A DNA stretch of 39,137 bases, from NCBI RefSeq assembly GCF_005889735.1, contig NZ_VCKY01000090.1, positions 1-39,137 of the forward strand, in the 5' to 3' direction. Of this stretch, positions 8,374 through 15,258 are shown piece after piece. The position numbers and the translations under genes were made by a program. Each line of letters begins with the position of its first letter. The first letter of the stretch is position 1. The DNA is from Nonomuraea turkmeniaca. GTDB taxonomy: Bacteria; Actinomycetota; Actinomycetes; Streptosporangiales; Streptosporangiaceae. The notes beneath the pieces are model-generated. The model did no database searches. It saw only the letters and a list, made by a program, of their open reading frames with translations, and was not told the DNA's origin.

Positions 8374-8631
8374 ATGAACGTGCTCAATGAATGGACCGCG
8401 CTGGCCTGCAAGGAGCTGGGCATCGACCCCGCGACCGTGGACCGCGACCTGATTCTCGAACTGACCAAGGAGGTCGCCCACGGCGTCGCCCGCCCGGCCG
8501 CGCCGCTGACGGCGTACTTGCTCGGCCTGGCCCAAGGGGCCGGGACCGCTCCCGAGGACGCCGTGGCCAGACTGACCACATTGGCGAAGAACTGGAGCCG
8601 CGCCACCGCCGAGACGCTGACAGACGACTGA
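8374..8631 (+). CDS. DUF6457 domain protein
   Basis: An 85-residue, mostly alpha-helical soluble protein beginning MNVLNEWTALACKELGID and carrying KEVAHGVARPAAPLTAYLLGLAQG, the core of DUF6457. In actinobacteria this domain is commonly fused to, or encoded right after, MobA, which implies a role near molybdenum cofactor handling; no mechanism is known. Here the ATG at 8374 follows GGAGGA with about seven bases of spacing. The mobA C-terminal relic runs straight into it in the same frame, so the gene may have been freed from a fusion when mobA decayed. It keeps a full-length, undamaged reading frame. Confidence 0.75.
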   Translation: MNVLNEWTALACKELGIDPATVDRDLILELTKEVAHGVARPAAPLTAYLLGLAQGAGTAPEDAVARLTTLAKNWSRATAETLTDD

Positions 8632-8657
8632 CACTCGAACGAACTCTTGAAGTCAAG

Positions 8658-8704
8658 CCCGCTCTCCGCCTGAAAGTTTCCTGTGAATTCTGGGCGAGAG
8701 CGGG
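8658..8704. terminator. inverted repeat after the DUF6457 gene
   Basis: CCCGCTCTC (8658-8666) and GAGAGCGGG (8696-8704) can pair across a 29-base loop, 27 bases after the DUF6457 stop. A weak terminator for the moaA unit is possible. The rest of 8632-8785 shows no gene. Confidence 0.35.
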
Positions 8705-8785
8705 TGTAAACGATTTCGGGAAAGCAGCCCTACCGACTTCCCGGCGGCGCCGCACTAGATCGTCTGGCCGGCAAAGGCTTGCCAG

Positions 8786-8904
8786 GAAAAGGGCGACGCC
8801 GGGTGGTTACGGGGGCAAACCACCCGGCGTCGCTTCATCGGCGTTCCGACGGGGGCCCGGAACGCCGGCACCAGCACTCCGACGGGGGACCGGAGCGCTT
8901 GGCT
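8786..8904 (-). ncRNA. 6C-like small RNA
   Basis: Read on the minus strand, three consecutive hairpins each display a CCCCCGT loop: an imperfect stem CTCCG/CGGAG (about 8876-8896), a perfect nine-base stem GGCGTTCCG/CGGAACGCC (about 8840-8866), and a perfect 16-base stem at 8833-8818 with 8808-8793, followed by CCTTTTCC, a classical terminator. Two C-rich loops followed by a terminator is the layout of the actinobacterial 6C RNA class, which in mycobacteria acts on mRNAs through its C-rich loops. Here the runs are five C rather than six, and the terminator loop carries the same sequence. A TTGACG box stands at the right distance upstream. Ends are estimates. Confidence 0.65.
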
Positions 8905-8908
8905 AAAG

Positions 8909-8938
8909 CGTACACCTACAACCCATGGGATGCGTCAA
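8909..8938 (-). promoter_or_regulatory. candidate sigma-A-type promoter for the 6C-like RNA
   Basis: Minus-strand TTGACG (8938-8933) is a good -35 box. GTGTAC or TGTACG follows at 17-18 bases, ending at 8909-8910, as a weak -10, which places the RNA start near 8902-8904. The -35 lies just past the stop codon of the DUF3099 gene. Confidence 0.4.
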
Positions 8939-8945
8939 GACTTAG

Positions 8946-9257
8946 TCACGACCCGATCTCGCGTCGATGCAGCGGTATCTCGGTTTGGTTAGCCTCAGGG
9001 CTCTGAAAGGTAGGAGGCGGGGAAGGGTTCCCCCTCTCATTGGCCCCGATTACCGCTATGTATGGCAAAAAGACCGCCGCCGCGATGAACAGCAGCCGGT
9101 ACGGCCACGGCACCGGCACCACGACCGCCAGGATCAGGCAGATCGTCCGGATTCCCATCTTGATGAGGTAGCTGATCTCGCGCTTGCGGATGTCGGCCGA
9201 CAGCGACGGCCTGGCGTCGGTGACCTGGTGGACGTCTGGCTTCCTGCGCCACCTCAT
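8946..9257 (-). CDS. DUF3099 membrane protein
   Basis: A 103-residue protein with the DUF3099 core: VHQVTDARPSLSADIRKRE, then two adjacent transmembrane helices (IRTICLILAVVVPV and LLFIAAAVFLPYIAVIG) and a short polar tail with NERGNPSPPP. The family is restricted to actinobacteria and has no established function. The ATG at 9257 has AAAGGA about eight bases upstream. It has a long 5' region with possible RNA structure, and the 6C-like RNA follows on the same strand about 40 bases after its stop, from what looks like its own promoter. Confidence 0.85.
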   Translation of the reverse strand: MRWRRKPDVHQVTDARPSLSADIRKREISYLIKMGIRTICLILAVVVPVPWPYRLLFIAAAVFLPYIAVIGANERGNPSPPPTFQSPEANQTEIPLHRREIGS

Positions 9258-9279
9258 CGTCTTGGTCCTTTACCGGAGA

Positions 9280-9299
9280 CTCCGTCTTTCAGGACGGAG
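9280..9299 (-). promoter_or_regulatory. leader hairpin 22 bases upstream of the DUF3099 start
   Basis: CTCCGTC and GACGGAG pair perfectly with a six-base loop, between the DUF3099 ribosome site and the structured element further upstream. On the minus strand it could act as an expression platform in the mRNA leader. Function is unproven. Confidence 0.35.
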
Positions 9300-9337
9300 C
9301 GAAAGCCTGCAGAGTATCGGTGAGTGATGCTACGGTT

Positions 9338-9414
9338 ACGAGCGAGTGATGGGCGGGGCCGAAGGCACCGGTGCGACCGGGAAACGGCTCGTGGCCCGCT
9401 ACCGGCCATCACTC
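9338..9414. other. candidate structured RNA or regulatory element (nested stems plus pseudoknot)
   Basis: GAGTGATGG (9344-9352) pairs perfectly with CCATCACTC (9406-9414). Immediately inside, GCGGGGCC (9353-9360) pairs with GGCCCGC (9393-9399) with one bulged base. ACGAGC (9338-9343), just outside the first stem, is complementary to GCTCGT (9387-9392) in the inner loop, so a pseudoknot is possible. In RNA it could belong to the DUF3099 leader (minus) or the dodecin leader (plus). It does not match a riboswitch class I recognise. Confidence 0.35.
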
Positions 9415-9632
9415 CATCGCGGGCGACATGCCGCCCGGGGCGTTGTCAACCGCCCGTACGCTACGGTCGCCCGGCGTCCGGCCGGAAATACTCGAGAGCA
9501 AGCCCCCTCCCCTCGGGTGGGTGGCAGCTGACATCTTCCACCGTAGACCTCGGACGAATGGGGGCGCGAATGCGCACCCCGTCGCGGACGGGGGTCATAC
9601 GATCATGGCCTTCGAGTAAGGAGGATACGGAG

Positions 9633-9845
9633 ATGACGGATCGAACGTACCGGGTCACCGAGATAGTCGGAACGTCGGGGGAGAGCGTCGACGAGGCCAT
9701 CCGCAACGGCATCCGGCGCGCTTCGCAGACCCTGCGCCATCTGGACTGGTTCGAGGTGACGGAGATCCGCGGCTACATCGACGCGGGCGAGGTCGCGCAC
9801 TTCCAGGTCGGCCTGAAGGTGGGTTTCCGCCTGGAAGACGCCTGA
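9633..9845 (+). CDS. dodecin family flavin-binding protein
   Basis: The 70-residue product matches dodecin in length and sequence: an initial strand YRVTEIVGTS, a helix SVDEAIRNGIRRASQT, and two further strands WFEVTEIRGYID and HFQVGLKVGFRLE. Dodecins form hollow dodecamers that store or buffer flavins (or CoA) in the cytosol. The tryptophan in LDWFEV is at the position that stacks on the flavin in characterised members. ATG at 9633 has AGGAGG eight bases upstream. The gene is single, with a long 5' region shared with the divergent DUF3099 gene. After its stop a short direct repeat rich in TCTGGGGGCT is seen before the next gene. Confidence 0.93.
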   Translation: MTDRTYRVTEIVGTSGESVDEAIRNGIRRASQTLRHLDWFEVTEIRGYIDAGEVAHFQVGLKVGFRLEDA

Positions 9846-9916
9846 GCGGCGTTCTGGGGGCTTTCTGGGGGCTTTCGGGGGATGACAGGGCGGGCGCCGG
9901 ACGGCACACTGCGGGC

Positions 9917-10918
9917 ATGGGGAGCCGTACCGTGGCGTTGCTGGCGGCGCTGGCCGTCGCCATGGCGCCCGCCGCCTGCGCCACCGGAGCCCCGCGGGAA
10001 GCGGCCCGCCAGGAGAGCACCGCCACCGGGATCCTGCGCCAGACCCCAGACCAGGTCGCCCGTACGGTGAGCAGCCTGCGCCTGGTGGACGGCGCCCTGC
10101 CCCTGTACGAGATGACCTACCACGGCGGCTACGACGCCGAGGCCCCGCTCACCGACGCCGAGCTGGCCAGGAAGGCCACCGGATGGGCCTGCTCGCTGTT
10201 CCACCGCCCTGGCGAGTTCGGCAGGAACTTCGACTGGGACCCCAACCCCGCCATGATCGTCCACGCCCGCCCGCCCGGCGGCCACGCCTCGGTCTCCCTC
10301 GTGGACGTCTCCTACCTGCTCGCCGCCCCCGGCCCGCCCGACCTGGCCGACCCCCAGGACAGGCGGCGGCTGGCCCACGCGGTGCTGGCCCCGTTCGACG
10401 GCATGAACGACAAGGGCCTGGCCGTCGGCCTGGCCGCCGCGCCCGACGCGCAACTGCCGGAGCGAAACCCCGGACGCGTCACGGTGAGCGGCGTGCGCAT
10501 CATCCGGCTGCTGCTCGACCGCGCCGCCACCGTCCCCGAGGCCATCGCCCTGATGCGCCGCTACGACCTGGACTTCACCGGCGGCCCGCAGCTCCACTAC
10601 CTGATCGCCGACCGGTCGGGCAGGTCCGCGGTCGTCGAGTACGGCGCCGGCCGCATGAACGTCATCGACGACCGCTACCTCACCAACATCACGATGACCG
10701 GCACCCGCCGGACCGCAAGGCTGGCCGACCCGCGCTACCGGAAGCTGGCCGAGGGCGGCGAGGTGGACGCGTTCGCCCTGCTCAAGAGCGTGGCCCAGCC
10801 GCACACCCGCTGGTCCGTCGTCTACGACCTCGACGCGGGCACCGCCAGGCTGGTCGCCGCGCAGCGCTGGGACAGCGTCCACACCCTCCGCCTCTCGCGA
10901 GACGACCCGAGCGGTTAG
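9917..10918 (+). CDS. exported Ntn-type linear amide C-N hydrolase / C45-like
   Basis: A 333-residue hydrolase with an N-terminal signal. After a hydrophobic Ala-rich segment comes MAPAACA, a weak lipobox, so it may be a lipoprotein or simply secreted. Near residue 93 the block GWACSLFHRPGEFGRNFDW looks like the nucleophile region of the choloylglycine hydrolase / penicillin V acylase / acyltransferase superfamily, with the cysteine as catalytic candidate followed by R and NFDW. Downstream DGMNDKGLAVGL and YLIADRSGRSAVVEY fit the same fold. The cysteine is not at a new N-terminus, so autocatalytic processing after WA would be needed. The natural substrate is unknown. Confidence 0.75.
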   Translation: MGSRTVALLAALAVAMAPAACATGAPREAARQESTATGILRQTPDQVARTVSSLRLVDGALPLYEMTYHGGYDAEAPLTDAELARKATGWACSLFHRPGEFGRNFDWDPNPAMIVHARPPGGHASVSLVDVSYLLAAPGPPDLADPQDRRRLAHAVLAPFDGMNDKGLAVGLAAAPDAQLPERNPGRVTVSGVRIIRLLLDRAATVPEAIALMRRYDLDFTGGPQLHYLIADRSGRSAVVEYGAGRMNVIDDRYLTNITMTGTRRTARLADPRYRKLAEGGEVDAFALLKSVAQPHTRWSVVYDLDAGTARLVAAQRWDSVHTLRLSRDDPSG

Positions 10919-10928
10919 ATTGGCCGAT

Positions 10929-11486
10929 GTGAGGGCCGAGTTCCGTATTCTCCTGGTGTGTACGGCCAACATCTGCCGTTCCGCCATGGCCGAGGTGATC
11001 GCCGGGGCGATGCTCCAGTCCGCGGCCCTGCCCGTGACGACGGGCAGCGCGGGCGTCCGCGCCCTGGTCGGCCACCCGATGGCGCCGCACGCGGTGGGCG
11101 CGCTGGCCAAGCTCGGCCTCGACGGGCGGGCACACCGGGCCCGCCTGCTGGACCTAGACCTCGTCAGGTCGGCGGACCTGCTGCTGACGATGGAGGCCGC
11201 GCACGTCGCCGTCGCGGTCGGCCTCGACCCGGCGGCCGCGCACAAGTCGTTCACGCTGCCGGAGTTCGCCGCGCTCGCCTCCGGCGCCGGGGGCCGTCGT
11301 TACCGCTCCGACACGGTGGAACGAGCGCGCGCCATCGTCCGGTCGGCCGCCGAACGCCGCGACCGACAGCGTGTGATGGATGTGTACGACCCGTACGGGG
11401 GCCCGCCGGAGGGCTACGAGGCCTGCGCCAAAACTCTCGGCGCATCCCTCAGCCATGCTCTCGGCGCCCTCCTCGGTCCCCGCTGA
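10929..11486 (+). CDS. low-molecular-weight protein tyrosine phosphatase
   Basis: A 185-residue phosphatase. The P-loop is VCTANICRSAMAE with catalytic C11 and R17 (C-x5-R), and the general-acid aspartate is in VMDVYDPYGG towards the C-terminus. Such enzymes dephosphorylate protein tyrosine or arginine and often act with surface polysaccharide systems; this copy is not next to any such genes. GTG at 10929 is preferred because the mature family starts a few residues before the P-loop. A TTG at 10920, two bases after the preceding stop, is the alternative; neither has a good ribosome site, and translational coupling with the hydrolase gene is likely. Confidence 0.9.
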   Translation: MRAEFRILLVCTANICRSAMAEVIAGAMLQSAALPVTTGSAGVRALVGHPMAPHAVGALAKLGLDGRAHRARLLDLDLVRSADLLLTMEAAHVAVAVGLDPAAAHKSFTLPEFAALASGAGGRRYRSDTVERARAIVRSAAERRDRQRVMDVYDPYGGPPEGYEACAKTLGASLSHALGALLGPR

Positions 11487-11530
11487 GCATCGACGAGTCC
11501 GCCCGCCTGCCGAGGGCCAGTGGAGCCCTC

Positions 11531-11586
11531 GGGTCTCCTTCGTCACCGAGGGCGTCGAAAGGCCGTCGTGCCGGCCAAGGAGACCC
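11531..11586. terminator. long-loop inverted repeat between convergent genes
   Basis: GGGTCTCCTT (11531-11540) and AAGGAGACCC (11577-11586) are perfect ten-base complements with a 36-base loop, between the stops of the phosphatase gene (+) and tldE (-). It probably serves as a bidirectional terminator. Confidence 0.5.
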
Positions 11587-11620
11587 TCAGAGGGCGTGAC
11601 CCACGTACGCTATCGGGTGG

Positions 11621-12991
11621 TCAGCTCGCCTGGCTGACCGTGGACATGTTGAAGTCCGGCACCCGCACCGGCGGCATGATCGTCCGCTGGAAGTAGTCGT
11701 TCCACTCGCGCGGCAACGTCCGCTCGTTCGCCCCCACCTCCGTCACCCGTCCCAGCAGGTCCACCGGGCTCTCGTTGAAGCGGAAGTTGTTCACCTCGCC
11801 CACGACCTCGCCGTGCTCCACCAGGTAGACCCCGTCCCGGGTCAGCCCGGTCACCAGCAGCGTCTGCGGATCGACCTCACGGATGTACCACAGGCAGGTG
11901 ACGAGCAGCCCGTGCTGCGTGGAGGCGATCATCTCCTCCAGGGACCGGCCGCCCTCGGCCCCGGTCATGATGAGGTTGTCGATGCCGGGCGTCACGGCCA
12001 GCCCGCTCAGCTCCGCCGAGTAACGCGTCTGCAGCAGCGCCTCGAGCCGGCCGTCCTTGATCCAGCCGGTCGGCTCCAGCGGCAGCCCGTTGTCGAAGAC
12101 CGAGCTCTGCCGGCTGGAGGCGTGGGCCGTCACGAACGGTGCGCACGCGATGCCGGGCGCGCCCGGATCGCTCGACAACGTCACCGGCAGCGTGCCCAGC
12201 TGCTCGCCCACCCGGGTGCCCCCGCCGGGCTTGGAGAACACCGACCGCCCGTCGAGCGCGTTCCTGGCCCCCGCGGACCAGTACAGGTAGATCATCAGGT
12301 CGGCCACCGCGCTGGGCGGCAGCAGCGTCTCGTAGCGCCCGGCCGGCAGGTCCACCCGGGTCTTGGCCCACTCCAGCCGCTGCGCCAGCGAGGAGTCGAG
12401 CGCGGCCACGTCCACGTCCGTGAAGTCCTGCGTGGACACGCCCGTCCACGCCGACCGCTTCAGGTCGCTCGACTTGGCGTTGAGCTCCAGCCGTCCGGTC
12501 GGCTGGTCGTGACGGAGTCGCAGGCCCGTGGAGGTGCCGAGGAAGGTCGAGGTGAGCGAGTGCTCGGCGAAGCCGTACAACTTCCTGCCGCCTGCCTCGG
12601 CGGCCGCGAACGACTCGCCGAGCGCCGCGGCGAAACCCTCGAACACCCCGATGTCCGTCGGCCGCACGTCCGCGTCCCAATGGGACGACTGCGGCACGCC
12701 TTCGACGAGCGGGCGGGCGTCCTCGGCCGGTTGCGCGCCGCGCGCCGCCGCGTCCGCCGCCGCGACGACGCCGGCGAGCTGCTCATCGCGTACGGAGGCC
12801 CGCGACACGACCCCCACACCCTCGCCCGCGATCGAGATCACGGTCAGCCGGGACGAGCGGGCGACGCCGTTCGTGGTGAGCGTGTTGCCCGCGAACCGCA
12901 GGTTGGCCGTGGACTCCTCGTCCACGAGCACCACGCATCCGTCGTTCTGGGAGAGCTCCAGCGCCCTCTCCACCATCTCCTGGGGACCCAC
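11621..12991 (-). CDS. tldE: TldE/PmbA-type subunit of the TldD/E metalloprotease
   Basis: The 456-residue protein belongs to the TldD/PmbA family and lacks the HExxxH zinc motif, which makes it the non-catalytic TldE/PmbA partner. Family blocks seen are NLRFAGNTLTTNGV near the start, DNGLPLEPTGWIKDGRLEALL and GIDNLIMTGAEGGRSLEEMI in the C-terminal half, and VGEVNNFRFNESP near the end. With TldD it forms a cytosolic heterodimer that trims small peptides such as microcin leaders and antitoxins. GTG at 12991 overlaps the tldD stop by one base and has AGGAGGG upstream; ATG at 12976 is an alternative. Co-translation with tldD is evident. Confidence 0.92.
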   Translation of the reverse strand: MGPQEMVERALELSQNDGCVVLVDEESTANLRFAGNTLTTNGVARSSRLTVISIAGEGVGVVSRASVRDEQLAGVVAAADAAARGAQPAEDARPLVEGVPQSSHWDADVRPTDIGVFEGFAAALGESFAAAEAGGRKLYGFAEHSLTSTFLGTSTGLRLRHDQPTGRLELNAKSSDLKRSAWTGVSTQDFTDVDVAALDSSLAQRLEWAKTRVDLPAGRYETLLPPSAVADLMIYLYWSAGARNALDGRSVFSKPGGGTRVGEQLGTLPVTLSSDPGAPGIACAPFVTAHASSRQSSVFDNGLPLEPTGWIKDGRLEALLQTRYSAELSGLAVTPGIDNLIMTGAEGGRSLEEMIASTQHGLLVTCLWYIREVDPQTLLVTGLTRDGVYLVEHGEVVGEVNNFRFNESPVDLLGRVTEVGANERTLPREWNDYFQRTIMPPVRVPDFNMSTVSQAS

Positions 12992-14484
12992 TACTTGCCA
13001 CCCTCCTGCACGGTGTTAAGGATCCGCACGCCCTTGAACAGCGCCGACGGGCATCCGTGACTGACCGGGGCCACCTGCCCCGGCTGGCCCTTGCCGCAGT
13101 TGAACGCCCCGCCCAGCACGTACGTGTCCGGCCCGCCGACCGCCTCCATCGACTGCCAGAAGTCCGTCGTCGTCGCCTGGTAGGCGAAGTCCCTGATCTG
13201 CCCGGCCAGCTTCCCGTGCGAGATCCGGTACGCCCGCTGCCCGGTGAACTGGAAGTTGTAGCGCTGCATGTCGATCGACCAGCTCTTGTCGCCGACGATG
13301 TAGACGCCCCGCTCCACCCCGGAGATCAGCTCGTCGGTCGACGGCCCGTCCGGCGCCGGCATCAGCGACACGTTCGCCATCCGCTGGATCGGCATGTGCC
13401 CCGGCGAGTCGGCGAACGCGCACCCGTTGGACCGTCCGAACCCCTTCATCAGCGCCATCCGCCGGTCCAGCTGGTAACCGACCAGGATGCCGTCCCTGAC
13501 GATGTCGAAACTCTGCCCCTGCACGCCCTCGTCGTCGTAGCCGATCGTGGCCAGACCGTGCGTGACGGTCCTGTCGCCGGTCACGTTCATCAGCGGCGAT
13601 CCGTAGACCAGCTCGTTGAGCTGGTCGAACGTGGCGAAGCTGGTGCCCGCGTAGGCCGCCTCGTAGCCGAGCGCCCGGTCCAGCTCGGTCGCGTGGCCGA
13701 TCGACTCGTGGATCGTCAGCCACAGGTTGGACGGGTCGATCACCAGGTCGTAGTCGCCCGCCTCGACCGACGGCGCCGCCAGCTTCTCCGCCAGCAGCTC
13801 GGGCAGCCTGGCCAGCTCGCCCTGCCAGTCCCAGCCGGTGCCGGTCAGGTATTCGTACCCGCGGCCGGCCGGCGGCGCGATCGTCGACATGTCGTCGAAC
13901 CCGCTCTCGTGCGCCTTCATCGCGTTGAGCTTGGGATGCACCCGCACCCGCTGCTGCGTGGTCAGCGTGCCCGCCGTGTCGGCGTAGAACTTCTGCTCCT
14001 TGACCTGCAGCAGCCGCGCCGACACGTGGTCGGCGCCCTTCATCAGCCCGGCCGACCACTCCGCCAGCAGGCTCACCTTGTCGGCCTGAGACACGTCGAA
14101 CGGGTCCACGTCGTACGACGACACCCACACGGCCTCGGCGTGCACCGGCTCCGGCGCCAGCTCGATGGGCTCCCTGTTGATGGGCGCGGACACCTCCGCC
14201 ACCCGCACCGCCTGCTCGGCCACCACCGCGGCGGCCTCGGGCGTCAGGTGGATCCCGGCGGCGAACCCCCAGGTGCCGCCCTTGACGACCCGGACGGCGT
14301 AGCCCAGGTCGTCGGCGTCCATGGCGCCCTCGAGCCGGGTGTCGTAGAGACTGAGCGTCTCGGCTCTGACGCGTTCGAGCCGGAAGTCGGCGTGCTCGGC
14401 GCCGAGGTCACGAGCGCGTTGCAAGGCGGCGTCCGCGAGCTGCCGCAGCGGCAGCTCCAGGAAATCGGGATCGATCTGGCGCAT
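12991..14484 (-). CDS. tldD: TldD zinc metalloprotease subunit
   Basis: The 497-residue catalytic partner carries IHESIGHATELDRALG near residue 257, the HExxxH zinc-binding motif of TldD. The protein also has GGTWGFAAGIHLTPEAA near residue 95, VLGGAFNCGKGQPGQ and SHGCPSALFKGVRI at the C-terminus, all typical. ATG at 14484 is chosen; upstream codons to 14568 are open but show no family similarity. It is the first gene of a two-gene operon with tldE and is divergent from fabG, 77 bases away. No peptide precursor or RiPP biosynthesis gene lies next to it, so a housekeeping proteolytic role is more likely than a natural-product role. Confidence 0.94.
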   Translation of the reverse strand: MRQIDPDFLELPLRQLADAALQRARDLGAEHADFRLERVRAETLSLYDTRLEGAMDADDLGYAVRVVKGGTWGFAAGIHLTPEAAAVVAEQAVRVAEVSAPINREPIELAPEPVHAEAVWVSSYDVDPFDVSQADKVSLLAEWSAGLMKGADHVSARLLQVKEQKFYADTAGTLTTQQRVRVHPKLNAMKAHESGFDDMSTIAPPAGRGYEYLTGTGWDWQGELARLPELLAEKLAAPSVEAGDYDLVIDPSNLWLTIHESIGHATELDRALGYEAAYAGTSFATFDQLNELVYGSPLMNVTGDRTVTHGLATIGYDDEGVQGQSFDIVRDGILVGYQLDRRMALMKGFGRSNGCAFADSPGHMPIQRMANVSLMPAPDGPSTDELISGVERGVYIVGDKSWSIDMQRYNFQFTGQRAYRISHGKLAGQIRDFAYQATTTDFWQSMEAVGGPDTYVLGGAFNCGKGQPGQVAPVSHGCPSALFKGVRILNTVQEGGK

Positions 14485-14561
14485 GTCCACGATCCTAACC
14501 CCGTGATCTTGTACCACCCGGACAACCGGATACCGGCGAGTAGGAGATAGCGTCAGGTGAC

Positions 14562-15257
14562 ATGGCACGCTCTGTACTCGTCACCGGGGGCAATCGCGGC
14601 ATAGGCCTCGCGATCGCCCGTGAACTCGCCGCGGCCGGCGACGCCGTCGCGGTCACCTACCGATCGGGGGAGCCGCCCGAGGGCCTGTTCGGCGTGCGCT
14701 GCGACGTCACCAGCACCGCCGACGTCGAGGCCGCCTTCGACAAGATCGAAGCCGAGCAGGGCCCGGTCGAGGTCCTGGTCTCCAACGCCGGCATCACCAA
14801 GGACACGCTGCTGGCGATGATGAAGGAGGACGCCTTCACCGACGTCATCGACGCCAACCTGACCGGCGCCTTCCGTGTCGCCAAGCGGGCCATCCGCCCG
14901 ATGATGAAGCTCAAGCGCGGCCGGATCGTCCTCATCTCCTCCGTCGTTGGCCTGTCCGGCCAGGCCGGACAGGCCAACTACGCCGCCTCCAAGGCCGGCC
15001 TGGTCGGCTTCGCCCGCTCTCTGGCCCGCGAGTACGGCTCTCGCAACATCACGGTCAACGTGGTCTCGCCCGGATTCGTCGCCACCGACATGACGGCCGA
15101 CCTCGACCACGAGAAGATCGTCGCGAACATCCCTCTCGGCCGGCAGGCGGCCCCCGAGGAGATCGCGCGTGTCGTGCGCTTCCTGGCGAGCGACGACGCC
15201 TCCTATATCACCGGGGCCGTGATCCCGGTCGACGGCGGACTCGGAATGGGGCACTGA
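14562..15257 (+). CDS. fabG: 3-oxoacyl-ACP reductase FabG
   Basis: A 231-residue classical SDR that reduces 3-oxoacyl-ACP with NADPH in fatty acid elongation. TGGNRGIG at residues 8-15 binds the cofactor, SNAGI lies near 75, and the catalytic set is the serine in LISSVVG with Y139 and K143 (YAASK). The C-terminus ITGAVIPVDGGLGMGH is typical of FabG. Gene order fabG-fabI, separated by one base, matches the mycobacterial mabA-inhA operon, so it probably serves the FAS-II system. Substrate range cannot be resolved. The ATG at 14562 has only a distant AGGAGA upstream. Confidence 0.95.
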   Translation: MARSVLVTGGNRGIGLAIARELAAAGDAVAVTYRSGEPPEGLFGVRCDVTSTADVEAAFDKIEAEQGPVEVLVSNAGITKDTLLAMMKEDAFTDVIDANLTGAFRVAKRAIRPMMKLKRGRIVLISSVVGLSGQAGQANYAASKAGLVGFARSLAREYGSRNITVNVVSPGFVATDMTADLDHEKIVANIPLGRQAAPEEIARVVRFLASDDASYITGAVIPVDGGLGMGH

Positions 15258-15258
15258 C

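Larger units (their letters stand above)
9258..9632. other. 375-base intergenic region between divergent DUF3099 and dodecin genes
   Basis: No coding sequence is convincing here. It must hold promoters for both flanking genes. Visible structure: a seven-base hairpin at 9280-9299, three copies of the octamer GAGTGATG (two direct at 9322 and 9344, one inverted at 9407), and nested stems at 9338-9414. The stretch 9550-9590 contains GC-rich imperfect hairpins of no clear meaning. Confidence 0.5.

Noticed and set aside
8793..8896. Hairpins with shared ACGGGGG loops read as plus-strand tandem terminators of the moaA unit
   Set aside because: The only T-rich tail (CCTTTTCC) follows the last hairpin on the minus strand, and the C-rich loops plus TTGACG promoter fit a minus-strand small RNA better. 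A dual role cannot be excluded.
9338..9414. FMN, cobalamin, SAM-IV or c-di-AMP riboswitch for the structured element
   Set aside because: Diagnostic conserved blocks of these classes, as far as I can recall them, are absent, so it is kept only as an unnamed candidate.
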